From assembly GCA_910579655.1 (NCBI GenBank), contig CAJTVE010000043.1, positions 1-29,055 on the forward strand: DNA of 29,055 bases, given 5' to 3'. The number at the start of each line of letters is the position of its first letter. The stretch's first letter is position 1. Positions 15,810 through 24,367 of the stretch are shown one piece after another. The notes under the pieces were generated by a model. That model saw only the letters and a list, made by a program, of their open reading frames with translations, was not told the DNA's origin and did no database searches. Source of the stretch: an uncultured Allobaculum sp. (GTDB lineage: Bacteria; Bacillota_I; Bacilli_A; Erysipelotrichales; Erysipelotrichaceae). The position numbers were made by a program, and so were the translations under genes.

Positions 15810-16330
15810 GTATGCCCTGTTCTTTCTTTTTGCTGCCAGCTATTCGGGCGCATGCAGGCCAGATCCGAGGGATGCGGATGTCGTAACTATTTTTTGCTGT
15901 TTATCCCGTAACCGAGAAGAAAAATATCCGGTGCTGGATAACGAAATTTCAATATCGAAATAAATTATGACGGCTTATACCAAATTCAGGCACAATAATG
16001 TAAGAAATCATTCAGAAACTGATCACAAAATATCACGGAATCTTGTGAATAATGAGAGAGAAATGTAAGCTATGAAAAACTGCATTTCTGCAAGAGTTCG
16101 ATTTTCTTTTCCTTCCGATTTCCACTTTAATTTCACTTTAATTTTAATCTATCGGATAACTGGCTGTTTTGCGGCCTCAGAACAGATGACAGGGAAAAGA
16201 TTTTCGCTTTTATAGAACTGTAAAAAATAATATCTGAAGTATAAACAAACTTGCTTGAGTGATCTTCAGAAACGACAGTTCACATACAAATCAGAAGGCA
16301 GTCCAATGGCTGTCTGGAAAAGAGGTAGGA
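15810..16330. other. Gene-free stretch before the VWA/tubulin locus, with possible operators
   Basis: No accepted gene. Two inverted repeats stand out: ATTTC-AATATC-GAAAT at 15946-15961, overlapping GAAATTTC, and CACAAAAT with ATCTTGTG at 16024-16047 (7 of 8 positions match). An AT-rich section with TAATAT at 16228-16233 and TATAAA at 16240-16245 could hold a -10 element, but no well-spaced -35 box is convincing. This is where the promoter of the downstream locus should be. Confidence 0.4.
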
Positions 16331-18718
16331 ATGAACAAAAGCAAGCGGATTTCTCCAGTCCTTGCGTCAGCCTTGCTTGCACTGGCTGCTGTCTGGCAGC
16401 CCGTTCTGGCTGATGAGCAAGAGGATACCCCCTCACGCGACATTTATGTCGTTTATGACAATTCGGGTTCCATGTATGTGTTGGATAACAGTCAGGAACT
16501 GACCGATGCCTGGTGTAAGGCGAAATACTCCATGGAAGTGTTGGCAGGGATGCTTTCGGATCAGGACCGGATGAATATCTATTACATGTCTGACTACGAT
16601 ATCGAACCTGGTGCTGATCCACGGATTCAACTGGATGGTGCGGATGATGTAGAAGAAAATATCGCCGTCATTCACAACACGAAAACGGATTCCGGTCATA
16701 CATCCTTTGATTCAGTTCGGACTGCCATGGAAGATCTCGAAGACAGCACAGCGGATGAAAAGTGGCTGGTCATCTTAACCGACGGCAAAATGCAGAACTA
16801 CGGCGATGGAAAGTATCCTTCTTTGAGTGCCCAGCAGATTGAAGAGTATCTCGATGCAAAACCAGAGGAGATCTCAGTGATTTTCTTAGGCATGGGCGAG
16901 CAGGCGGTCGCGATTGAAAGCGACCCGGCACAAAATATTTTCTACAGAAAAACCGAGAGTTCCAAGGACATTCTGGAAGGGGTGACTGAAGTCGGTCTGC
17001 AAGTCTTTAACGCCAACCGACTGGATGTCGACAAACGAAAACAGTCAGTTTCCTTTGATGTCCCGATGAAAGAACTGTGGGTGTTTGCCCAGGGTGAAAA
17101 CGTCCAGATCAACGGGATCACTGATGAAAACAATACGACCTTCAAACCTGAAAGCGATCCGGTTGAAGTCCGCTACAGCGAAGTAGATTCATCAAGCCAT
17201 CCTGAAAACAAGCCGGACACCTCTTTACAGGGCCAGATGGCTTTGTTTACCGGACCGTTTGAACCAGGGCAGATGAAGCTGGATGTCGACAATGCTTCCA
17301 CTATTGAGGTCTACTACAAACCGGATGTAACTATTGGGGTTACTTTGCTGGACGAATCCGGCAAGGAGGTCACCGGCAACGACTCTATAAAGGGCGGCGA
17401 ATATACCCTGTCGTTTGGACTGATCAATGCCATGACCAATAAGCCGATTGAAAAGACAGATCTGCTTGGCGATGTTTCCTATGAGGCGAAGGTTACCAAC
17501 AACGGTAAGGAATTGAGCGGAATCTATGGCAACAACGATCAGATCAAGCTGGAAGAAGGGGATCTGATCATAGATGTTCTTGCCCATTATCTGGACTACA
17601 ACACAACCTCTACCCATTATGACTATTCCGTCATGACGGATAAGACCATTACGTGGGAAGTTACAAAGAATCCTGAATATCTTGTCAAAGGCAAAGGACT
17701 GCGTTCAGCCAACAGCGATCTTGACCCGGCAGAAGATCCGATTGAAATTCAGGCCTTAATCGATGGCAAAAAACCAACAGCTGAGCAATGGTCTGAGATG
17801 GGGCTGCCAGTTGTCAGCCTGGAAGCTGGAAGTGAAGATAAGTTGGATGATTTCTGCGTGGAAAAAACGGAAACCCCTGGTGTATATGCGATTTATCCGC
17901 AGCTTCCAGAGTCGGGGCCGATGACGGGAAAGAAGTATGAGTCGGCAGCTTATACGATTTCTTATGATCAGGAAGTTGGGGCTGCTGTGTGGCAGGGCAG
18001 CAGTGAAGAAATGCTGAAACTCAACGACCCTCGAAACTGGTTTGAGCTTCATCCATGGTTCTGGTGGATTCCAGCTGGACTTATTTTGGCAGCCATTCTG
18101 TTTGGGTATTTCTTTAAAGCCCGTCTGCCTAAATCTTTAAAAGATAATCCCCAGGTTACTGTCAAGGACAATCAGAACTATGACCAGAGCACAATCGAGT
18201 ATGGCCGGACGACCAGAGATAAAGTTTCAAAATGGATGCCCTATATGGCTGAAAAAGCCAGTATTCAGCTGCTGCCAGCCACTACCGGCCTGAAACGGAC
18301 GATGGATGTAAAGGCGGTCCGCAAAGATACCGGAATGGAAGTTCTCAATCCGGGTGTCCTGAAGGATGCGAAGATCCAGGATAAGACCCTTGAAGAACGG
18401 AAGTCGCAAGCTGAACGCCGCGCATCAAAAAATAAGAAAAATGAGAAGAAATCCAAAAAAGAAGATCTGCTGACTCTAAAAGTCAATGAAACGATCAAGT
18501 TTGAAAAGGACGGAAAGACGTACGCAGTCCAGCTGAATAAAGGCAAAGATGAGCGCAAAAACAATCGTGGGGCCAAAGGCAGCAAACGAGGAGGCAGTTC
18601 ATCCAGAGGACGTTCCAGCCGAGACGGCAGCCATCAGTCTTCCTCAAGAGGGACTTCCAGCCGCAATCGTTCCAGCAAATCCAGCTCTAACCGGAGTTCG
18701 CGCGGCCGCAGGCGTTAG
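16331..18718 (+). CDS. Secreted-side VWA-domain protein with one TM and an Arg/Ser-rich cytoplasmic tail
   Basis: A 795-aa protein. A signal peptide (about 1-27, ending PVLA-DE) precedes a von Willebrand A domain (about 36-225). Its metal-ion-dependent adhesion site is D43-x-S45-x-S47 in VYDNSGSMY, with T124 in GHTSF and D151 in LTDGK. Beta-rich extracytoplasmic sequence runs to about 570, a TM helix spans about 575-596 (WFWWIPAGLILAAILFGYFF) and a basic cytoplasmic domain follows. The last 59 residues (from about 737) are almost only Ser, Arg, Gly and Lys, and likely disordered or nucleic-acid/acid-surface binding. GAGGTAGGA lies just before ATG 16331; the frame extends to 16259 without support. 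It heads the locus. VWA proteins accompany tubulin-like proteins in described systems, so it may be the outside-facing adhesion or assembly part. Exact role unknown. Confidence 0.85.
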   Translation: MNKSKRISPVLASALLALAAVWQPVLADEQEDTPSRDIYVVYDNSGSMYVLDNSQELTDAWCKAKYSMEVLAGMLSDQDRMNIYYMSDYDIEPGADPRIQLDGADDVEENIAVIHNTKTDSGHTSFDSVRTAMEDLEDSTADEKWLVILTDGKMQNYGDGKYPSLSAQQIEEYLDAKPEEISVIFLGMGEQAVAIESDPAQNIFYRKTESSKDILEGVTEVGLQVFNANRLDVDKRKQSVSFDVPMKELWVFAQGENVQINGITDENNTTFKPESDPVEVRYSEVDSSSHPENKPDTSLQGQMALFTGPFEPGQMKLDVDNASTIEVYYKPDVTIGVTLLDESGKEVTGNDSIKGGEYTLSFGLINAMTNKPIEKTDLLGDVSYEAKVTNNGKELSGIYGNNDQIKLEEGDLIIDVLAHYLDYNTTSTHYDYSVMTDKTITWEVTKNPEYLVKGKGLRSANSDLDPAEDPIEIQALIDGKKPTAEQWSEMGLPVVSLEAGSEDKLDDFCVEKTETPGVYAIYPQLPESGPMTGKKYESAAYTISYDQEVGAAVWQGSSEEMLKLNDPRNWFELHPWFWWIPAGLILAAILFGYFFKARLPKSLKDNPQVTVKDNQNYDQSTIEYGRTTRDKVSKWMPYMAEKASIQLLPATTGLKRTMDVKAVRKDTGMEVLNPGVLKDAKIQDKTLEERKSQAERRASKNKKNEKKSKKEDLLTLKVNETIKFEKDGKTYAVQLNKGKDERKNNRGAKGSKRGGSSSRGRSSRDGSHQSSSRGTSSRNRSSKSSSNRSSRGRRR

Positions 18719-18791
18719 ATCCAGATCGAACCCCAAAACGCAGCTCAGCAGATAGAACGAAAGAGCAGTGTTTTAAAAACGAAAAGAAAAC

Positions 18792-18830
18792 CCAGTCTTT
18801 GTGCAGATCGTTTACAGGCAAAAAGACTGG
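18792..18830 (+). promoter_or_regulatory. Hairpin in the leader of the tubulin-like gene
   Basis: CCAGTCTTT (18792-18800) pairs perfectly with AAAGACTGG (18822-18830), and TGC/GCA pair further in after one mismatch. It lies in the 162-nt gap between the VWA and tubulin-like genes and has no T run. It may separate expression levels of the two genes by processing or mRNA stabilisation. Confidence 0.45.
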
Positions 18831-18880
18831 ATGAAATAAACCGATAAGAGATTTTTGCACCATGCTAGAAAGGGAATTTT

Positions 18881-21800
18881 ATGAATGCACCCACATTGAT
18901 CGTTGGTCTTGGAGGAACCGGATGTAAAATCGCCGAACGCGTTTCGGAGATGGTTACCCCAGATCAGCGGGACAGCATCGCATTCTGCGGATTTGATACC
19001 GATATCAACGATCTTGAAAAGATCAGCCAGCGCAATCCGCTGATGCACCTGGTTCAGACTTCCACCAGACAGACCGTCGGGGAATACCTCAGTCTTGACC
19101 AGTATTCCAAAGACGAATGGTTTCCCGGCCATGCCATTCTGTATACCAAGCCATTAACGGAAGGCGCCGGGCAGGTCCGGGCAATCTCCAGACTCTCACT
19201 CAATCCGGTCGTACGAGCCGGCCAGCTTGAACCCTTACACGAGGCGATTCAGAGCCTGTACAAAGTCGACCAATCCAAAGCGGATCAGGCTTTGCGCGTG
19301 ATTATCGTCAGCTCCCTGGCGGGCGGAACCGGATCTGGATTGATACTGCCGATTGCTTTATACATTCGGCAGTATCTGAAAACCCACTATCGCCAGAATG
19401 CGAACATTACCCGCGGATTTTTCATTCTGCCGGAAGTCTTCTATGAAGTCATTAGGGATCGGGCAGAACGCAATAACCTGAACGCCAATGCGTATGCAAC
19501 GCTGCGCGAGCTGGATGCTTTCTTAATGAAAGGCGACAACTCCCTGCCAAACCGCTACAAAGATTCCGTCAAACTGCTGATGCCGCGTATTTCAGCGGAG
19601 GGCTATGAGGATTTCAACGTCAGACCCTATGATTTCTGCTTCCTGTTTGATGCGCAGAACGCAGAAGGGTCCAAACTGAATTCGTTTGAACAGTATCTCG
19701 ATCATGCAGCCAACTGTATTTATTCCCAGTCGATCGGCCCGATGAATAAACGCTCCAATTCTTCAGAAGATAACACGATCCGCCACCTGGCCCAGGAAAG
19801 AGGACGCAACCGTTATGCAGGAGCTGGGGCAAGTCGTCTGGAATATCCGCTGGAAGACATCAAAACCCTGGTCGCCCTCAACTGGATGCGCCAGGCGATC
19901 AGTGAACAATGGCTTGTTTATGACCGGCTGTTCAAAGCACAGAAAGCGGAAGCGAGTGCGCGCCGCGAAGAAGGAATTTCGACAGCAGATCAGTCCTTTG
20001 CGGAATTCTATTCCAAACAGATCGAGACGGATACCAACAACAAAAACAAATTTGCCCGGGCAATCTACAATTCAACAGGCGAATACCAGGATGGCCTTAC
20101 AAGAAATGGGGATTACTGGAAAAAATATACGGATCGAATTGCGGCTAAAATCAGTGAGGAATCCACCCATCTTTCCGATCGTTCAAAACTGGCAAAGAAA
20201 AATGTAGAAAACCTTCTTTCAGATCTGGGAAATCAGAGTGTGTGGGCGGATTATGGCCAGTGCTGGCAGGACCTGAATACCTACCAGAAACTGCTGGAAA
20301 AAGATATTGAAGACTCCATTGCCAATATTGCCTATTCCACCTTCCGGGGAGTCAAGGAAGATCCAGACGGTAAATTCTCTGACTTACAGCTCGAATACTA
20401 TCTGAGCGATCAGAAGGGCAATTTTATTCATCCATGTGCAGCCAGATTCATGATTGCCAGAGTCATTGAGGAGCTTGAAAAACGCAAAAAGACAGCAGAC
20501 AACACCATCAAAGAACTCGAAGGAAAATTTGCGGACGAATACCAGGGGATTTCGGATTACGCAGGCGAAGACTGGAAGCCTGGTTCCCTGGCAAATCGCA
20601 AAGATCGCGGGTGGATGAACCGCAGGAAAGACGCTGGTTTCCGGGATGATGTCGCCCTGCTTTTAGAGGACTACAAGAATGATATTGATGCCTGGGCGGC
20701 TGTAAAGATTCAGTCGGATGTCTATATGACCGGTCTGCAGTATTATCGCAATCTGTTCAGTGCCTATGACAACTTCTATCAGGCCCTGGAAAGCAAAGTC
20801 GGCCAGCTCGACAAACGCATTGAGCAGCTCAAAAACAAGTACAGCCATTCGAGTGGCAGCACGGTTCGCTACGTTTGTGCGAATCGTAAATGCCTGGATG
20901 CGATCATCAAGAAGATGCCTTATTTACAGAGCCGGTACTATCTGGACAACAATCTGGCCCGCAAGATTCATACCCGGATCCGTGATTACTCCATGATGGG
21001 TGAAAAGCCAGAGGCGGCCCGTTATTTTGGCGGTCTGTTTGATCAGGAAATGACGACCTTCTATAAGGATGCGGTGATGGACTCTTATGGTCTGGATCTG
21101 GATGTGGATATCCTGACAGCGATTGAAAAAGAAGCCGAACTGCTCGGTCTGTACAAGGATGATCCAGATGAGATGCGTCTGATGGACCAGTATGTGCGGG
21201 ATGTTATCCGCACGACTCGTGATCTGAGCTGTCCATTTATTGAAACCCCGCTGGGTGAAACCCGCTCTCCGGTTTACAGCTGTACGTATAACACTTCACT
21301 GATCCCGCCAAAAGGCGACGATTCGCTGCGCAGCCGACTGATTCAAAGTGAACTGGCCAATCTTGGCGGCACGCCAGATGATGACATTCCGGAAAACATG
21401 ATCATGTTCTACAAGTCGTTTTATGGGCTGCGCGCCAATGAGCTCAGCAAGTTTGCTCCGCCGATTCATGATGAAACCCATGACCGGCCAGGGGGCGAAT
21501 ATTTCAAGGCCTACTACGAGCTGGTCGATGGCCTGTTCCCGATTCCAGGCAAGAGTTCGGGCATCAGCCCCCATTTGGATAAATGGTGGCATCTGGTCAC
21601 GAAGATGCCCGATCTCGATGAAGGCAACCAGGACAAACTGTTCCATGAGCAGTTTGCGGCGTTCTTCTGGGCCATGCTGATTGGCCTGATTGAACTCGAT
21701 CAGATATCAGAAGATCAGTGCCAGTACAAGATCAACCATGTCCGATTGCGTTTAAACAATGATCCGCGCCTGAAATTCAACAGCAGCACGCTGGTTGTTT

Positions 21801-22399
21801 CCAATGGCACACCCTGTGACAAGCTCTATGAGGTTCTGGATGCCATTTCGATCTATCCGGCTTTGATTCACCGCATCCTGGACTACGTCAACAATGAAAT
21901 TGCCTATGACATCAACATGAATGGTGATCTGAAAGATCGCCTGTTATGGGCCAATCTGAAGAAATTTGAAATTGAAGAGCCGCTCATTGGCGTTGACCAT
22001 GAAAAATCGACATGCATTCTGGATCTGCCGCTGCTGCTGCGCAAATCGAACAACACAAAGACTTACTTTGAAGAAGACTCCATTGGCTTGCTGAAAGTGA
22101 TTCTCGATGAACTCAGGCATTATTTCGAGCTGAATATCAATGAAAAAGATGCCCTCAATGACTACATCGATTTCATCAAGACAGAGTATGCCCGCAGTCT
22201 TGTCAGCTGGGAAAAGGAAGAACAGGCCATTCCAGCTACGCTGACTGGCTCGCTGTTTAACAGCTGGTATGAAACTCTGGCCCAGTATTTTGAAGATCTC
22301 GGGGTCCGCCGGGATGCGAGGGAAATCCGTTCGAAAGCGGAAGAACTCAAACAGAAATACGGCGCACAAAAGGGCAAAGGTGCGGATGCAAGGGCGTAG
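18881..22399 (+). CDS. Large tubulin/FtsZ-superfamily protein (Tubulin_2-like)
   Basis: A 1172-aa soluble protein. The N-terminus has the Rossmann-like TLIVGLGGTGCKIAERV (GLGGTG at 9-14). The tubulin/FtsZ glycine-rich nucleotide signature follows as SSLAGGTGSG (AGGTGSG at 147-153; family consensus GGGTG[ST]G). Then come FILPEVFYEV and ERNNLNANAYATLREL near 196-211, the helix that contacts nucleotide in this superfamily. The GTP-binding half thus occupies about 1-330. The remaining 840 residues are mostly helical with no domain I recognise. That is far longer than FtsZ (about 380 aa) but in keeping with the Tubulin_2/FtsZ-like-1 class. AAAGGGA precedes ATG 18881. The next gene follows after 30 bases. 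Likely a GTP-dependent filament or switch on the cytoplasmic membrane face; polymerisation is inferred only. Confidence 0.85.
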   Translation: MNAPTLIVGLGGTGCKIAERVSEMVTPDQRDSIAFCGFDTDINDLEKISQRNPLMHLVQTSTRQTVGEYLSLDQYSKDEWFPGHAILYTKPLTEGAGQVRAISRLSLNPVVRAGQLEPLHEAIQSLYKVDQSKADQALRVIIVSSLAGGTGSGLILPIALYIRQYLKTHYRQNANITRGFFILPEVFYEVIRDRAERNNLNANAYATLRELDAFLMKGDNSLPNRYKDSVKLLMPRISAEGYEDFNVRPYDFCFLFDAQNAEGSKLNSFEQYLDHAANCIYSQSIGPMNKRSNSSEDNTIRHLAQERGRNRYAGAGASRLEYPLEDIKTLVALNWMRQAISEQWLVYDRLFKAQKAEASARREEGISTADQSFAEFYSKQIETDTNNKNKFARAIYNSTGEYQDGLTRNGDYWKKYTDRIAAKISEESTHLSDRSKLAKKNVENLLSDLGNQSVWADYGQCWQDLNTYQKLLEKDIEDSIANIAYSTFRGVKEDPDGKFSDLQLEYYLSDQKGNFIHPCAARFMIARVIEELEKRKKTADNTIKELEGKFADEYQGISDYAGEDWKPGSLANRKDRGWMNRRKDAGFRDDVALLLEDYKNDIDAWAAVKIQSDVYMTGLQYYRNLFSAYDNFYQALESKVGQLDKRIEQLKNKYSHSSGSTVRYVCANRKCLDAIIKKMPYLQSRYYLDNNLARKIHTRIRDYSMMGEKPEAARYFGGLFDQEMTTFYKDAVMDSYGLDLDVDILTAIEKEAELLGLYKDDPDEMRLMDQYVRDVIRTTRDLSCPFIETPLGETRSPVYSCTYNTSLIPPKGDDSLRSRLIQSELANLGGTPDDDIPENMIMFYKSFYGLRANELSKFAPPIHDETHDRPGGEYFKAYYELVDGLFPIPGKSSGISPHLDKWWHLVTKMPDLDEGNQDKLFHEQFAAFFWAMLIGLIELDQISEDQCQYKINHVRLRLNNDPRLKFNSSTLVVSNGTPCDKLYEVLDAISIYPALIHRILDYVNNEIAYDINMNGDLKDRLLWANLKKFEIEEPLIGVDHEKSTCILDLPLLLRKSNNTKTYFEEDSIGLLKVILDELRHYFELNINEKDALNDYIDFIKTEYARSLVSWEKEEQAIPATLTGSLFNSWYETLAQYFEDLGVRRDAREIRSKAEELKQKYGAQKGKGADARA

Positions 22400-22429
22400 A
22401 AAGACTGACTCAGAAAGGGGATTTCGAAC

Positions 22430-24367
22430 ATGCTGAATGTTCTGATCATGAACCGCGCCACGCGTGATTCCTTTCTGGAGCAGCCGGTTCTGTATGCCAA
22501 CATCGTCAATCGGCCGGATGTGGAAATCTGCGGCTGGATTGAGTCGGGATCTACCCTGGAAACCGCGCTGCCGGCCATTGAGGAGCTGGTTGGACCCCAT
22601 CAGAAATGGCGGGCCATTGTGATCAGTTATGAAGATGATGGCGTGATGGAAAAATTTTCCTTCGATCCGGAAAATCCATTTGATTTTGACGGGAATCCCT
22701 TTGCGCTCCACCAGCCAAACCCTATTCCGCTTGTCCGGCTGACCCATCTGCTCAAAGGACTTCCACCATTAGAAAAGAAATACGTTGAAGAACAGATTAT
22801 CGATCAGACGGGCATACAGAAGATGGTGTTGACCGAGCAGCCCCCTGACGAAACAATGAACAGGCAATGGCAGCAGTTAGCAGCCCTCTATGAGAACGAT
22901 CTGCGTGAACCCGAGCAGATCATTCTCATCCGCCGCCGGCTCAAACCCAAAGATCCAGCCAGCCGGCGCCTGGAAAACATGTGGAGTCTGCCTGAGGAAA
23001 TTGAAAGCTCCAGATTCGTGGACCGCAATGCCTATGCGCCAGGATGCCGGTTTCTGTGTGTTGACTACACCAGACAGGGCAAATACCAGGCGCTTCAGGA
23101 AGCTTTTGAATTCTGGGTGAACAGTACGCTCATGGCGACCATTGAAGTCGATGGCAGCACGCTGCAGGCAGGAAGACTCTATCGGCTGGAAACCCGGATG
23201 GACAAAACGTCGCTGACCAGTCTGTTTCGGATTCTGGATGCAAGACTGACCAGAGCACAGAACGGCTATTTCGAACATTCAGCCCGCCTGAAAGAAAAGC
23301 ATCCGCTTGAGGAAGAATCGCTGCCAGCCTATCAGGTCACTCTGCCCGAACTTCATCTGGAGACAGGCTCGTTTGAGGAAAGCGAAGAGCTGGATCTCAA
23401 TTTTGCGATGCTTCCCACCCGCAAAATTGACCCGCTCCATGACTGGCAGGACTATCTCAAGCTTGTTGAGAAGGAATATCAGGCGTCGATCAAAAAGATC
23501 GGCCGCTCGTTTGACCGGGCCGCCGAGAAATTTCAGGACAAAATGCAGGTCCGCGTCGAAAACGTGGAATTGCTCAATCAATGGCAGAAAGAAGATCTGG
23601 CCCAGGAACTCCAGAAAGAAAAGCTTGCCTGGATGGAAACCGGTGCCAGTTTGCCTGCCCAGGGCATCGTTCGCAATCAGAAACTCAAGAAAACAGATGA
23701 TACGGTGCGCTGGCTGTTAGAAAACCAGGCTGACCGACGGGATGTCCTGATTATGGAAGGAGTTCTGCTGATGATCGGCCTGCTGGCTGGCCTGCTTGGA
23801 TTCGTCTTTCCGATTCAGAAAAACCAGCAAAGCTGGGCGCTGGGCTTTTGGATTGTGTTTACGCTCTTTGTTGTTGTGGGCGCTGGATGGCTGAGTCTGT
23901 TTCTTTGGAACAGACGGGCCAGAAAGCTTGCTGATTCCTATCGCAATGAAATTCAACAGGCCGCAGCCGCAATGAACTCGGATACCAATGGCTTTGCAAA
24001 GTATTTAGAGCAGGCGGTCAATCTTGTACGCGGGGCGAAATATCTGCGTCTGAGTGATACGAAAGCCATGATGGGACAGATGCAGGATCAGTCCACACTC
24101 TTTAATAACCATCAACAAGTCGAGCTGCTGACTGCCCTGCAAAATAACCTCCATCTTCTTGGAGCAGCCAACCATCTCTCGCTAAAGGAAAGTACACCTC
24201 ACCAGTCATGGCCTGAGCCCAGCGGGGAAGTCGTCGATGGGAAGAATCTGCTGCTCATTGAAGAGGACCCGGTAGAAGTTGAAATCAACCATTCGGGATT
24301 TCATGTTGAAAGTCCATGGCCGTTTGTCAGCCGCCTGATTGTGGAACGGGAGGAGTTGTATGAATAA
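22430..24367 (+). CDS. Uncharacterised two-TM protein of the tubulin-like locus
   Basis: A 645-aa protein I do not recognise. Residues 1-435 are soluble and acidic-basic mixed, with a probable coiled coil at about 340-420 (DYLKLVEKEYQASIKKIG, then QKEDLAQELQKEKLAW). Two close TM helices lie at about 440-462 and 467-493. The connecting turn is short, so both the large N-terminal part and the 150-residue C-terminal part should face the cytoplasm. No catalytic motif is visible. The start at 22430 has AAGGGG upstream. Its stop overlaps the next start by 8 bases (ATGAATAA), indicating translational coupling, so it probably forms a membrane complex with the neighbouring large membrane protein and could dock the tubulin-like protein. 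Confidence 0.8.
   Translation: MLNVLIMNRATRDSFLEQPVLYANIVNRPDVEICGWIESGSTLETALPAIEELVGPHQKWRAIVISYEDDGVMEKFSFDPENPFDFDGNPFALHQPNPIPLVRLTHLLKGLPPLEKKYVEEQIIDQTGIQKMVLTEQPPDETMNRQWQQLAALYENDLREPEQIILIRRRLKPKDPASRRLENMWSLPEEIESSRFVDRNAYAPGCRFLCVDYTRQGKYQALQEAFEFWVNSTLMATIEVDGSTLQAGRLYRLETRMDKTSLTSLFRILDARLTRAQNGYFEHSARLKEKHPLEEESLPAYQVTLPELHLETGSFEESEELDLNFAMLPTRKIDPLHDWQDYLKLVEKEYQASIKKIGRSFDRAAEKFQDKMQVRVENVELLNQWQKEDLAQELQKEKLAWMETGASLPAQGIVRNQKLKKTDDTVRWLLENQADRRDVLIMEGVLLMIGLLAGLLGFVFPIQKNQQSWALGFWIVFTLFVVVGAGWLSLFLWNRRARKLADSYRNEIQQAAAAMNSDTNGFAKYLEQAVNLVRGAKYLRLSDTKAMMGQMQDQSTLFNNHQQVELLTALQNNLHLLGAANHLSLKESTPHQSWPEPSGEVVDGKNLLLIEEDPVEVEINHSGFHVESPWPFVSRLIVEREELYE

Noticed and set aside
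16072..16215. 47-codon open frame in the gap before the VWA gene
   Set aside because: No ribosome site at proper distance and no recognisable sequence; could be a leader peptide but nothing supports it.
21944..22747. 267-codon minus-strand open frame across the tubulin-like/two-TM junction
   Set aside because: Antisense to two well-supported genes; no similarity or ribosome site.
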